In this document: positions 34,401 through 46,512 of the stretch, piece after piece
Position numbering within the stretch: the stretch's first letter is position 1
How the letters are laid out: each line of letters opens with the position of its first letter
Assembly: GCF_026745355.1 (NCBI RefSeq)
Contig: NC_079204.1
Location: 2,891,603 to 2,955,602 of the forward strand
Origin: Beta vulgaris subsp. vulgaris
Lineage: Eukaryota; Streptophyta; Magnoliopsida; Caryophyllales; Amaranthaceae
DNA length: 64,000 bases
Direction: 5' to 3'
The notes under the pieces: model-generated
The model's database searches: none
The model's input: only the letters and a program-made list of their open reading frames with translations
Told to the model about the DNA's origin: nothing
Made by a program: the position numbers and the translations under genes

Positions 34401-37400
34401 AAACACAGGCAATAGATGCCAGCAGCTTTCGCCTTCATTAAAAAAAATTCAAAGAACTAATCTGGAAGACAAATGTATAAGAGAACATGTTTTGGATGAA
34501 GTAAGAGAAGAAACTCCTCCAGCTCCAGAATAGAGTTGCAAGTTATAATAACATGAAAGACAAGATCAGTTGTGTACACTAACAGAAAGAAGATACGAGC
34601 ACGTACTTTAGTTGATTTGTCAGGAAATTTGCCATCAATATTCTCAACAGTAAAAGAATTGCTGCAATTTACAATTGGCATTAGCGTTGATAAATATCAT
34701 CTATCGAACAGTACAAGAGGCTTCGGAAAGAGTGACAAACCTGGGTAGCTTCTTCTGGAAAGTCTGTGCAACTGTTTTTAAGAGACTAATATGTATACTA
34801 ATATCTACTAGAGCAGAATGGAAGGCATCAAAAAGAACAGGACAGTATGAATGTAGTCCCAAAAGAGCTTTAGGAGGGATTCTGAATTCGTGGACAGCAG
34901 CAGCAGAGGTACTTAAGATAGCCTGCAACTCTGACCTGCTCAAAATATATCAAACTTAAAATGCAAAGTATTTTATAAAAAAATAAATTGATTAGTAAAC
35001 AAATGGGGAATGAAGAATGGTGAATCATATCTTATCAGATACAAATATGTAAAGGGGGGGGAAATCGCATTAACTCACCCTTTCTCCAATAAAGGAGAAT
35101 ATATAAGTTCAAATTTGATAATAACACCAGACTTAGCAGGAACCTACACATGAAAAATAGATAAATAAAAGCAAGTACGAGATAATTATCCAGAGGGAAT
35201 AGAACCAATACAACAAAAGTCTCAACATAGAACCAATAGCTGTGATGATGAGATAGACAATAAGACCTATAATCTGGCAAGATCAATCATAGTCCTCAAA
35301 CCCATTCTACTGTAATTTGTACATTCATGTAGGATAGTGATTGTCTCAGTATTTTGTTCTCAAGTCGGTGACTGAGACTTAGTATAGGGGATAAGGTATC
35401 AGAATCCTTGCCACATTACAGAAAATAGAAACTCTACTCCACCGCCCGGTCTAGTCACTCAACAACAAAACCATAATCCAGATAAGGGAAGCCAGGGGAG
35501 CATTATATTACACCTCCATTCTCATATCAAATGTTTGCTAAAGTTTTGCATACAAAATAAGAAGCTGATATTTATAACATTGGTATTTAAATATAAATAG
35601 TACGGTATCATTATTGCATTCGTACTTTGGTGCCCACATACTCCCCTTGTCCCAAAAAAAAACAACACTTTTCAGTGCATAAAGTTCTAAAAAAAGCATT
35701 ATGGACTTGTGGTTGCCTTTTAACAATTGTCTTAATATACATAAGTAGATATGATAGGAGATAGTGAGGTATTTCCAATCTTATTTTAATGGGAAAACGG
35801 ACATGAAATATAAGTGGGTCCAATAAGGAGCGATAACAAATTTTTAAGAGATGGTGAGCGATGCTATAAAGGGGTGTTCAAAACATCAAACTATTATGAG
35901 ACGAATAAGAAAGTAAACTAGGGGTGTTCAAACTCCAGATTCTAGGACAAAGAGAGTGTTTAAAATGATAAACAATGTACATTACTCAAAAAATCAAAAG
36001 TAAAAAAAAAAAACTCCCTCCGTTTCATTTTAATTGTTACACTTTGATATTTTACACTATTCACAAATTTCACTTTGACCATCACTTGTGATTTATACGC
36101 GGATGAAAATATAGTCATATGGGATCTTGTTAGATTCATCATAACATGTCTTTTATTAATATGTACTTTTTCATAATTTTTACAAAAACAAAACTAAAGA
36201 TATATGTCCTCAAAGTTTTACATTGGCATGCGTGAAAAGTGTAAGTTTGTAGATTAAAACGAAACGGAGGGAGTAACTAGTAAGATAATATGGAATGGAG
36301 GGAATACATCAAAACTCTTCTTTACCCCCTATGCATATTACATGTATAAACCTGATAATTGAGGCAGGGTAAATGACTTCTATGAGCCTGAATACTGCAA
36401 TCTAGCTGTACCTGTCACATAGTCATATGAGGCTCGCATCTCGAGTTTCTATTGTATTACTCATGTAAACATCAGCTCTAATTCAAGAATTTAAGAGTAT
36501 TCATCCCAATTAACCCAAAACTAATACGGTAAAAGTAAATAAACAAATATAAGACAATCACAAATGCCACAAAGGAGAACAAAAATACCTCACGGTTTGA
36601 AAGGGAGACATTAAAAGCAATCATAACAGATAAAGGAACATCTTGTCTCGCATATCTAATCTTAAAAGGTTGAGTTGAAAAACTGTTGTCAGAATCATCA
36701 ATTCTCCAAACTCCATAACTATCATCAGAACCCATCTTAGGAGCTGCAGCAGAGAACGTGGATGTCAATAAGTCAGCTCGGCTCCAGACATAGAACAAAT
36801 AAGTATATACAGCAACAGTTATGTCCATTTTGAATCATGAAAAGTTCTAAAACTCTATCACAGAACCACTAAGCGAAAGCAATATAAATAAATATAGGAA
36901 CATGAAACTCCAGGCCCAAACAAAGAGATAGCCTATGTTGTTTGGATTCTTCATATCACCTCAAGGGTACCTATAACGGATTCTTTATACACTCCAACTC
37001 ATCACAGCAAATTTCCAAGCTAGATCTCTAAGAACTATCAGTAATGGAACTTCAAAAAGAATTAGAAGAAGCACACTAATGAGAAAGGCAGATTGTATTG
37101 CAAAAATATGAAACTTGAAAGCAGTCCTTTCACTTAACAAAGTACTTATCCTGAGACGTGAACATCTAAAGGTAAGAAAAACATTGCAATCATATCTATC
37201 TTACCTCATTTTCCTCCGTCCAGGCCATTATCTACTTAAGATTACAAGTACTTATAAACTCATAATCAAAGTGCTCTCATGTTCACTTATTAAACCTGAC
37301 TGAACCTAATAAAACCTGATTTCAGCTTATGTTTACACCTCATTGCACCTCATCAAACCTGATGAGATTTGATCAACCATAAAACTTAGTTTTCTAAGGT

Positions 37401-39408
37401 GAAGAGAATGCACCCTTACTTGGCCACAATCTCTGATTTTACATTTTTCAACAGGGTTCAGTGCCAGGGATATTCCAATAATTCAAAACCTTTAGGAAGA
37501 GAAAGCTCATCAGAACATCGTTGAATTTCTCTTTTGTTAAAAATTTCACATACTACTGACAAAGAAATTTAGTCGCTCAAGGAACTTCTGTCGCTTTAGT
37601 GGTTATGCTACCAATCAGCATACAACGAAACAGATTCACACTCACAAGAAAAGGAACTATTGATATTATAGGTCAATTATATCACGAAATAATTAGGATT
37701 TCTCTTAGACTTCACTGAAAAGTGAACTCCTATAGTTTTTCTTTACTAGCCTGCTGCCTACTAAGGAATCTCATGTGCCAAAAAACGAGCCCTTATACAA
37801 TTCCTGATGTCATCTAGAAAAGTTACTAGTGTAACGATCAATTAGATTGAATAGGACTTTTACCCACAAAATATACCACTTCCCCATATTTCGTCTGTTT
37901 CAAAATACTTCCTTCATGTCCCCAAAATGGAAATGTCACAAAACTTGCTATATATCATAAAAGAACTTCTTTTAACCCCCAACTTTCTAAAGAAAAACCT
38001 TTAAAAGTCGGTGGCCCCCCATTATCTCCTTTAAATACACATACTTTAACCTTAACAAAAAAAAAAATATTCAAAAAATGGTGGTCCTGCACTTTCTCTC
38101 TACCTTTCTTAAAAACTCCTCACTTTCTCTATGTAGCATCTAAATTGAGACGGATGATATAATATTAGAACTCTCATCCTGCCCCTCTTCTCTAACAATC
38201 TGTTTCTTTTAATCCTCTCTTTTCTCAAGGGCCAACAAATGAGTTATAATAAAGCTGCACTGAAAGTGTCATAGCAACTAAGCAAGTGACAGATAATAGT
38301 CTCATTATCTGAATGGACAAGCTGACTTAGGGCTACAGACTCAATCACTTTAAAGCCAAAATGAGTAAGGGGATAAAAGATAAAGATTGATAATCTTACA
38401 CTCCTCAATTTAGTAGATCACAAATTTACATTTTGTTTATACATATCTTAATGTTATTTGTAGTACTTTTAGAACTAGCCTTTCGTTACTAAGCAGTAGT
38501 GTTCTATCAAAAGATAAGAATTAATCTTATAGCCTACAGTTATAAACTTATAGATAATCTATATTGGCTGGCCGCTGGCTTTTGTTTTTTGAGAAAAGAA
38601 ACTACAGAATAGAGAGATGAGAGAAATGCAAGAGGCTCAGAGAAGCATCACTACTAGGAACAAGGACAGGAGGGGAAAAAAAACTATCAAGTTCAAAACA
38701 AAGTATTCAGGTTTAGACTGGACAGGGGTATTTGAAAGTCAGTTTGTCCATTACATTGGCTGAGCAGGACTACAGAAGCCAAAAACAATAATGGTTTCCC
38801 AAAAAACCAAGAAATAACAATACTAAGTTACTAACTTCATTTTACCGCCTACTAGTCTCCTACAAGCAACAACAAAAAAACTTCTCGAAATTCACCAAAA
38901 TCAATATGAGCATAAAAGGAAAAATAAAAGCATATATCTAACAAAAGTACCTTCATATTGTACAACTCTGGAGGGAATTCCAACATATGTTCCATCCCCA
39001 TCCTCCCATTTCATAGAAATCTTAATTTGGTACCATCTACACAAAGCAACAGCAATTACACTAAATAAGCAATGGAAGCAGATCTGAGTTAAGAATTGAG
39101 GTTAAACTTAATATACAAAATTGATTCAGCAAACAATATTCAAATCTAAGCCTTAGCCTGTTAGCCATTACTTAATACAGACTACTTTTAGCCGATCCAG
39201 TATACAAAGAAAGGTAGCTTATATTAATAGCAACAGCTTACCCTTGCTGGAAAAGATCAAGATTGTGAAACCTGTGAAGGTAAATAGCCACCTCATGAAA
39301 AGTGTCCAACATAGCTGGCTTAAATGGTTTAACCTCTGCATCGGTCAATCGCTTCACCGCAAAATTTCTCTGAGTCAAATCAATTAACCATCTGAGTCGA
39401 CGAAGCAT
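25420..39408 (-). CDS. FAM135/ZW18-type putative serine esterase (DUF676)
   Basis: Fifteen coding exons (high to low): 39408-39242, 39036-38951, 36743-36589, 35143-35079, 34935-34741, 34661-34607, 34106-33867, 33686-33478, 30502-30310, 30174-30115, 30034-29786, 27636-27378, 27301-27096, 26868-26818 and 25710-25420. All join in phase to 826 aa. The N-terminus has the FAM135 signature (IYLHRFHNLDLFQQGWYQIK, about 42-61). The C-terminal alpha/beta-hydrolase has FVHGFQG (oxyanion region, about 553), GHSIG with predicted nucleophile S633, and candidate D731 (PQDGYVPYHS) and H804 (GRAAHIEF). The closest family I know is Arabidopsis ZW18 (At1g58350), which matches throughout. Substrate is unknown in plants; lipid ester hydrolysis is the family inference. 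Exon 8 could start 6 bases later (33680), because both acceptors keep the frame. Introns are swollen by transposons. Confidence 0.93.
25865..26272. mobile_element. Mutator-like TIR MITE in the last intron of the esterase gene
   Basis: It is bounded by a perfect 9-bp duplication TTGAAAATA (25856-25864 and 26273-26281). The TIRs share TTTTTCTACGTTATACCCTT and continue for over 80 bp. It is 408 bp and non-coding. It sits between the last two coding exons without touching splice sites. The word structure (runs of TACCC in one arm, GGGTA in the other) is like that of the elements at 42737 and 48472. Confidence 0.8.
27637..29785 (-). other. Intron 11 of the esterase gene
   Basis: It is 2.1 kb long. 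Near 29380-29538 it holds a possible decayed Helitron: TCTCTCTAAAATATAAGC at the left and hairpin GCGCGCATTGCGTGC with a mutated ATAG end at the right. The rest has no recognisable element and no supported extra exon. Confidence 0.4.
30627..32255 (+). mobile_element. Non-autonomous MULE with transposase fragment, in intron 8 of the esterase gene
   Basis: A perfect 9-bp target duplication TTTCAAAAA (30618-30626 and 32256-32264) brackets terminal inverted repeats of about 200 bp. They begin GGGAAAATTTCAAAAAACTG on the left and, inverted, GGGAAATTTTCAAAAAACTA on the right, and reach inward to GTTGACTCTCACGTGGTAGG. These are Mutator-like element marks. At 1629 bp the interior keeps only a short piece of coding sequence (31595-31840). 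It lies antisense to the host gene, inside a 3-kb intron. Confidence 0.88.
31595..31840 (+). pseudogene. MULE transposase N-terminal fragment
   Basis: The 81-codon open frame begins MDIVNIKLYYGGEFV and includes SEVAYFEIVDWKKDGLGF and KIWSTRKGYSLL. This pattern (start with a basic/aromatic strand, YYGGxF, then SYFEL-like and a (K/R)W segment) is the N-terminal domain seen in plant MuDR-type transposases. The DDE catalytic core and zinc-finger SWIM region are absent and the frame stops early, so it is a remnant. Confidence 0.6.
35641..35956. mobile_element. Degraded Stowaway-like MITE in intron 3 of the esterase gene
   Basis: TA|CTCCCCTTGTCCCAAAAAAA at the left and an inverted TCTAGGACAAAGAGAG at the right are consistent with a diverged Stowaway. 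A short GGGGTGTTCAAA word occurs twice near its right end. The right boundary is approximate. Confidence 0.45.
36014..36273. mobile_element. Stowaway MITE in intron 3 of the esterase gene
   Basis: The ends CTCCCTCCGTTTCATTTTAA and inverted GAAACGGAGGGAG are clear. TA follows on the right; on the left it has decayed to AA. It is 260 bp and non-coding. Confidence 0.75.
36744..38950 (-). other. Intron 2 of the esterase gene
   Basis: It is 2.2 kb long. At 37300-37380 it contains degenerate AACCTGAT / CACCTCAT simple repeats, and near 37890-38160 a block resembling half a MITE (TTTCGTCTGTTTCAAAATAC). No extra coding exon is supported. Confidence 0.4.
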
Positions 39409-40713
39409 AACCTACTTCGAAGAGACAACTTACACAAACTTGCACCCCTCCCTTCCAAAACAAATTTAAATCAAAAACCTTCAATCGCCTTACTCATTTG
39501 CAGATATTAATCAAGACAACCATACATAAACACAAAAATGGGCAGCTAGAACAATATGCAGAGAAGACAAATGTCAGCTTGTCTCCTCAAAAAAATAACT
39601 TAACAAAGCAGTTGTTCATACACCAGCCAAAAATCATCTAATGTGAAGCTATAGGCTTCTATGAAAGCAAAAACCAAGACGATACATCCAACTTCATAGA
39701 GCACATAGAATTTTTCGGCTAGCTGATACTGCATGGAAAATCCAGTGCAAAGTAAAATCTCAAAACAGCAACTCCACAAGAGCAAGGCTCAGTAAGTAAA
39801 CTACCCTTCTCAATTACATAGTTCTACACAAATCTTACTATACCAACTTTTTCTAGATCTAACTATGATTTCTACATCCTAGCACATGCAAACCACTTCC
39901 ATACCTCACCAAATTCCCCAAAAAGTAAGTTAAATCAATAATTGACAACTTGATGAAGACAAAACCTAGCATCAAACCCCATAAAACTTAACATAATCCG
40001 AGCATCACTATATTCTAATACAACAGGACTTCTTACCTTTTTTGGGTAACTTCTAATATTCCACAATAAATCTAAAACAAGCCCCATTTAACACTTAGCT
40101 CCTTGATGAATAGATCAATGCACACCCTTCACCATCACTAGATCACAAATGACCTCCGTATCAAGGCAGGACACAAAAGCCACTAATAAACTTCCAATTC
40201 AGGTAAAAAAATCATCATCAAAATTACACAGAAACCACATAATTCCACAACATATATATATATATATATATATGAATGCGGAACCACCAAAGCATATCGT
40301 TGAGTGCAATCTCATTACTACTACCTTCCTTGTCACCTACACACATAGCTTACATTGCCATTAAAAGACTTTCTTCTTCTAAAATACAATGTTTCCTTAA
40401 AAAAAACAACTAAAAGTGACACTATGATCTTCATTTTAACCACTCTATCGTATGTTAGCAGCTCACTCATCACCAATCCAACGTCATCGACTAATTTGAC
40501 ACATTGCCTCAATTTAACGCCATCTAATTTGCAGTGATATTTTTTTTTTGTTCTCATACATCATTTGCATTACTCAATTACACAAACAGAAAGAAAGCAT
40601 CAAACTCACAAAATACAAACATTCAGATGTACAAAAATAATCAAAAAAAAAAAAATTGAAAAAAAACTTACATAAAATGAACAACTTCTTCTTCGACTAG
40701 CTATTTCTCTCAC

Positions 40714-40960
40714 CTTGAAGAATCAATTTCAAATAAATGAGAACGATAAACCCTAATTTCCTCAAACGAAAATTGTATTTCTACGATCGTCGGAAAAATT
40801 GAAGATCATACGGTTAGAATGAATCGATAAAAAAAAGAGATCAGGAGATGAAAATTAGCCGTCAGCACCGCCGGAAAGTGGATCCGGTCGCCGGCGATAT
40901 TTTCTCTCTCCTCGATCTTCGGAGTTTGGGAGTGTTTGGAAAGGTGAGAAGTGCGAAGTT
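40714..40960 (-). other. 5'UTR exon of the esterase gene
   Basis: Read on the minus strand, a GC-richer block with CT-rich and CCGGCG words ends at a donor CAAG|GTGAG (40714/40713). The next exon carries the start codon at 39408 after a 1.3-kb intron, with an acceptor near CTCTTCGAAG about 39415. An AATAAATA sequence near 41005 could serve as a TATA element. The transcription start is approximate. Confidence 0.5.
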
Positions 40961-41044
40961 GGGGAAAACGAAATTACTCGAAGTAGTACGAGTAAATGTA
41001 TTTATTATTTTCTCCAAGTGAGGGGAAAAATTATCCCCATCTAA

Positions 41045-41358
41045 GGATTCGTTTGGTTCGCATGGGAATTAATTTCCTATGGGAATTGATATTTCATGGG
41101 AAGTAATTTCCCTTCTTAATTTCCTAGGAATTTAGATAAAGTGTTTGGTTGAAACCATAGGAAATTGCAATTCCTAGGAATTCAAATCACCAAGGGGGGC
41201 TTGGTAAGTTAATTCCCATGTCTTGTGGGAATTTTCATTTCCTAGGAAGTTCTAATTCCTATGATTTTGCCAATTTCCTCCAACCAAACACAACACCATT
41301 TAGACATTTCCTAGGAATCTGTATTTCCAAGGGAAATCAACTCCAACCAAACAACACC
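41045..41358. mobile_element. Tourist/PIF-Harbinger MITE
   Basis: The ends GGATTCGTTTGGTT and AACCAAACAACACC are inverted repeats with TAA on both sides (41042-41044 and 41359-41361). The interior is built of AATTTCCTAGGAATT palindromic words in both orientations. It sits directly upstream of the esterase promoter. Confidence 0.75.
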
Positions 41359-42736
41359 TAAGTGTTAAAAGTTAAAAATGTGATGGAAAAAAGGTTGTTA
41401 TTTTTTGTTTATTGTTAACACAGCCAAACACAGCTTGAAACCACCTTTGTATGAAGCACCTGGGGGAAACCAAAAATAGGACAAATAACACATAACGCGC
41501 ACAAAAGTCACAACAATAGCCTTGAAATGATTAATTTGATGGAATAGAGTTTTGGAGTTTAGGGGGAGGAAACTCATTTTGCTTGTCACATGATCACATC
41601 ACACATGGGAGTTATAGAATAAATGAATAATGTACTAGATCTATCATCAATGTAAAACTAAATTATGGTTTGCTATAGACTTCTTTTCATGGTAGAGAAT
41701 TTGTTACAATCCAAAGTGTAAACCATTCATATAGAAATTAGAGGGGAAGGAGAAGTTTCTCGATACATTCATGCAATTATCTTAATTTCTTGTCGCTTTA
41801 GTTAGAGCATCTGCAGTTGTATTGTTTTTCTCGAGAAATGTAACATTATTCATGTTGTTGAGCTAATGGCAAAGATCCCTGCACACATCCATCGTATTAG
41901 GAAACATATTCAAACAACCTGAATCTTCTGTTAGCATCCTACTAGCTCGAACATTGTTCGTATACAAAATACAATTATGGATTCTTTCGATTTGCTAGAG
42001 ACTTGAGTGTGTACCAAATGCTCTGCTTCTGAGAATTATTGGTTGATTGTGTTTGAACTACTTTAAAAATAGGAGAGTAAGATGCGTAATAATGAGACTT
42101 ACAGATTTATAACTAGCTAGATTGTATTAAAATTTGGATTATGATTTGACTGTTCAGTTACGTACACTGATGTGTACGTAAAGTGTTGATAGCATTTGAG
42201 ATTGCGACAAATAGTCATTTTTATAGGAATAATTGTTACATGGATACTCTTGTACTTTTGTCTTTTTGGATAAGCTAATAGAACACTATGGTATACATGT
42301 GAGAATAGCTAACAATCTTCACAAAGCAGTGATGGATCTATAAATTTGGAAATGGAGTAGGAAGATCAAAATAAACTAATTCAAATACGCAAGTTATAAT
42401 TTCTTCTTAATATCCTCCGTCCTTAACATTTTTAAGATTATTCATGTAACTTATCGATTTTTATAATTAACAAGTCTCTTTGTTGGTTTAATTAACCAGA
42501 ATGTGAAGGTTGAATGATTAACAACCACATTGTTAAATAAGATGGTCAATGATTATACTTTTTAGGAATTTGGTTGATCAATATGAATCTTTTATACGTC
42601 TATACTAACGTATCTCTTATAAATTACAATGATAGATATACCTGTTTTATACATCCATAGTTAGGTTGTACAAGTTTATGAATTCAATATTTGAGAAAAA
42701 AAATCTAGAAAACATTTGATATTCTTTTTACTAATA
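41359..42736. other. Intergenic, no gene seen
   Basis: AT-rich with no supported exon or paired repeat ends. Confidence 0.4.
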
Positions 42737-43269
42737 GGAAAATTTCATTTGGTACCATTGTACTCTGGGCTTTTCCATTTGGTACCCAACTATTTATTGG
42801 ATTCTACATGGTACCACTATATTGTAGACTTATTCTCTACGATGACAGTTTGTTAGATAAAATGTTAGTTTTGGGTTAAAATGGTTAGTAAATTGTCTCC
42901 TTTACGTGTCTTGTGCATTGAGAATTGTTCAGCTAAAGTTTGGGAGAATTTTGGCTCTTATGGCAGTTGAGGTCAAAGTAGAGAAAATGATAGATTTCGT
43001 TTTACATGTCAGGAAATACCTACTTGTTTTTTTTTCAAATTGGACCTTAAGTTTTATCGTTAAGGACAAAAAATGACTCTCAAAATCATAATTACGCAAA
43101 ATTAGACAAATCCCTAACCCTATTTAACCCCCAAACTAAAATTTTGTTTGTCATAATATTAAGATACAGAATAAACCCAAGCTACATGCTACCATGTAGA
43201 ATCCAAAAAAAAAAAAATAGGTATCAAATGGAAAATCCCAAAGTATAGTGGTACTAGGTGGAATTTCCC
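42737..43269. mobile_element. Mutator-like TIR MITE
   Basis: Left GGAAAATTTCATTTGGTACC and right (inverted) GGGAAATTCCACCTAGTACC start TIRs of about 90 bp that both contain GGATTCTACATGGTA. Flanks TTACTAATA and TTATTAATA match at 8 of 9 positions, as a 9-bp duplication would after one change. The 533-bp element is non-coding. Confidence 0.7.
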
Positions 43270-44182
43270 TTATTAATATATAGTAGCCGAAATTCATTTA
43301 TTCAACTAATTAATAATAGAAGCATCAAATATTAAGAGTATAACCTACATATGAGTTGAGAATAGTTGTCCAACATTGAAAAAATAGAGAAAGAATGACT
43401 AACATAAATTCTCTTCGTTTTTTTTATTGCTACATTTTTCCTTAACAATTGATTTTTATTTTAAATTGTTACATTGTTTAAACTTTGCTCTACTAAAAAT
43501 AATAAATATTTTTATGATGTTTCACTTTTTCTTCCCAAAAATACTAGTTGTCCACTTTCCCTCTTATATTATTATATTAAATGGGTAAAGTACCCCTCAA
43601 AAAGCTTGAAATGATCTAAAATCTTGTGCAAAACACGATATAGCAATTAAAAAGATGAATGGAGTAGATTAATGAGATATTGAATTACTATACCTATTAC
43701 CAATTGGTTTTAAGACACCAACCTTTTATGTGGTCAAGTAGCTCATATGTGAGTGGGAGTCATAAGAGTATAACACACACATGTGAGTTGAAAATAATTG
43801 TTCCATATTAAATCAAGATAAAATGACTAACATATAATTAAGTGTGAGTTATAATAAATACAATTTCAATTAAGAAAATGATAATTGCTTTAATTTTGTA
43901 GAGGGAAGAAAAATTTATTAAAAGGGAGGAAAGCCTGATGTGGTACTAGGCATGAGGTTATGAAATATGAACCCCATACCTCAATAGATCTGACAGCTGT
44001 ATATTATAACTTAATAACCAACAAGCCAAGTTCTTCTTCTTATCTAAATCTGAAAATTTGGATTTTATGGGGTTAAATTATCAGTTTTTCCCCCCAAATA
44101 TGCATCGCATAGATTGAGTACTTGTCATACATTTCTTAATCTAAATTCTCTAAATGCTATTGAATAAAGTTATTGATATTTA
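43270..44182. other. Intergenic, no gene seen
   Basis: AT-rich. ATTCTCTTCGTTTTTTTTATTG near 43410 may be half of a Stowaway-like MITE. No exon is supported. Confidence 0.35.
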
Positions 44183-44543
44183 GGCTCCATTTGGTAGGGT
44201 GTAAAACGTTTTTCCGGAAAACTGTTTTCCTTTATTTTTAGTTTTACATTGTTTGGTTGGCAAAAGAGTGTAAATCCATTTTTCCTTGGGGTAAAATTAC
44301 TCTCCCAATAATGGAAAACCATTTTCCTTTCAAAATGAAGGGAAAACTATTTTCCTTATCTCTCTTGTACACTTCTCTCACTACCTCCTTACTTTCCCTT
44401 TCATTTTCCTTTCATTTCATCATTTCTCTTACATCAAACCAAACAATGAAAAGATAATTTTGGAATTGTGTTTTCCATTGTAAATTGTTTTCCATGCAAA
44501 TCATTTTACACTGAAAATGTTTTACGTCCTACCAAACAGAGCC
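44183..44543. mobile_element. Tourist/PIF-Harbinger MITE
   Basis: The ends GGCTCCATTTGGTAGG and CCTACCAAACAGAGCC are inverted and flanked by TTA on both sides (44180-44182 and 44544-44546). It is 361 bp. The arms extend inward with TAAAACGTTTTTCC and ATGTTTTACGTCC. The single open frame inside is an arm artefact. Confidence 0.8.
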
Positions 44544-44868
44544 TTAATCTGGTGGGCGACAAGCACTTGCTAAGGTAAGCTGAGTTCATCATCATTATTG
44601 ATTCTCACTTCTCAGCACCATGAACAATAGCGTCATAACTCATAAGGCTTGCAAAGACTTTAGCGCGGATCAGAAGATGAGAAACGGAACAACAGTCAGC
44701 AACCAGCAGCCAGCAACCAATAGTTAATAGCTGAGTCCTAAGATATGAAAATAGATATCAAATAGAGGACAGTGGGGATCTACACGCGTCTTCTCCGAAA
44801 CAAGCAGAAGCATGTGAACTGCTTAATGGACTATTCCTTCATCTTTTTTTAGTTTTTACATTTACTTT

Positions 44869-46512
44869 TATTCAGAGATAAATATCATTTCTATTTTATT
44901 TACTTGTTTTGCCTAGTCACCTATGTGAGCGGTCATGTAATAAGATATTTTTTTGAGTGCTTTTGTCACTTAGTGGCATCTATATCTAGGCTGTAATTCC
45001 TCTCTTCCATTGGGAGAAACCAGTATAAAGGACTGAGATCCTCCTGCTCCATTCTTCCTCTTTCTCAAATTCCTCTTATATTTTTGTGCGTTGCATCTGA
45101 AAGTTCTTGAAATAATTTAGTCATCATGGTATCAGAGCCACGCAACATCACCTGAAATCAGAGATTATCCTTTCTCTTCCACTCTTTTACACATGGGCTT
45201 CATTCAATCCAAATCTGACTACAGTTTGTTTCTTAAGCACTCTCCACCACCATAACTGTAGCCTTAATTTATGTTGATGACCTACTAATTTGTGGTAACA
45301 ACATGCCTCACATTGATAAGCTTAAACACATGCTAGCTCAAGTCTTCCATATGAATGATCTAGGGGCCCTCATACTTACTTGAACTGGAGATAGATCGAT
45401 CTGTTAATGGTATTTTTTTTATCTCAGAAAAAATACATTACTGATATCCTCACTAAATACAACATGCTCCATGTGAAGCCTTTGCAACTTCCTATGGATA
45501 CCGACCTCAAGCTCACCCCTGACAAAGGTGACCTTCTCCCTGATCCTTCTGTCTATCAAAGACTCCTTGGGAGGTTGATCTATCTTACAATCACAAGACC
45601 AGACATATCGTTCACAATACGAATTCTCTTTCAGTACATGCATCAACCCACTACCAGTCACCTTCAAGATGCCAAACGACTCCTTAGATACCTCACTGGT
45701 ACAATCTCTCAAGGCATCTTGCTAACTAGCACCTCAGCTGCCCAACTCACGTACTGCCTAATGTGACAGTGATTGGGCTACCTGCCTTGTCTCTAGAAGG
45801 TCTACCACCGGTTATTGTATATTTCTGAGTACCTCTCCCATCTCATGGAAGACAAAAAAAACAACATGTTATTGCAAGATCCTCTACTGAAGCAGAGTAT
45901 AGAGTCATGACTCTCACTACATGTGAAGTCACTTGGATGGTCCTCTCTTCTCAAAGACCTTGATCTCACCAAGCTTCCTCCCGGCCCACACTCCTCAAAT
46001 GTGACAACAAGGTTGCCCTGACTATTGCTGCAAATCCAGTTCTACATGAAAAAACCAAACATGTAGAAATTGATTGCCACTATGTAAAGGATCAGCTCAA
46101 GGTTGGCACAATCACGACTGAACATGTCTCTTCTCAAACTTAAGTGGTTGACATTCTTACCAAGGTTCTTCCATTCAAACTGCATCAAGCTCATGTTCAA
46201 AAGCTGGGAGCCTCTCCAAGCTCACTCTCTCCAGCTTGAGGGGGGGGGGTATTAAGAGATAAATAACATTTCTATTTTATTTACTTGTTTTGCCTAGTCA
46301 CCTATGTGAGCTGTCATATAATAAGATATTTTGTTGAGTACTTTTGTCACTTAGTGGCATTTATATCTAGGCTGTAATTCCTCTTTCTTCCACTGAGAGA
46401 AATCAGTAAAAAGGATTTAGATCCTCCTGCTCCATTCTTCGTTCTCTCTCTGAAATTCCTCTTATATTTATGTGTGTTCCATCTGAAAGTTCTTGAAATA
46501 ATTTAGTCATCA
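44869..46512 (+). mobile_element. Ty1/Copia LTR retrotransposon, internally deleted
   Basis: The 5' LTR is 44869-45126 and the 3' LTR 46250-46512. A perfect 5-bp duplication ACTTT lies outside (44864-44868 and 46513-46517). Right after the 5' LTR comes the primer-binding site TGGTATCAGAGCC (initiator Met tRNA). A G-run polypurine tract (46238-46249) precedes the 3' LTR. The interior is only 1.1 kb: it keeps part of reverse transcriptase and RNase H, while gag, protease and integrase are gone. Both LTRs start TATT instead of TG. Confidence 0.9.
45180..46230 (+). pseudogene. Copia reverse transcriptase / RNase H remnant
   Basis: Pieces in different frames recall the Copia pol end: a GFIQSKSDYSLF-type segment with a stop after HSPPP, then YVDDLLICGNN with the catalytic YVDD box. 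After a further break, a 119-codon stretch (45407-45766) carries YQRLLGRLIYLTITRPDISF and AKRLLRYLTGT. RNase H follows with a frame change and [17 protein letters not shown] near 46000. Stops and frameshifts make it non-functional. Confidence 0.85.

Noticed and set aside
40245..40275. AT dinucleotide run as a possible regulatory site
   Set aside because: A simple microsatellite in the 5'UTR intron of the esterase gene; no other support.
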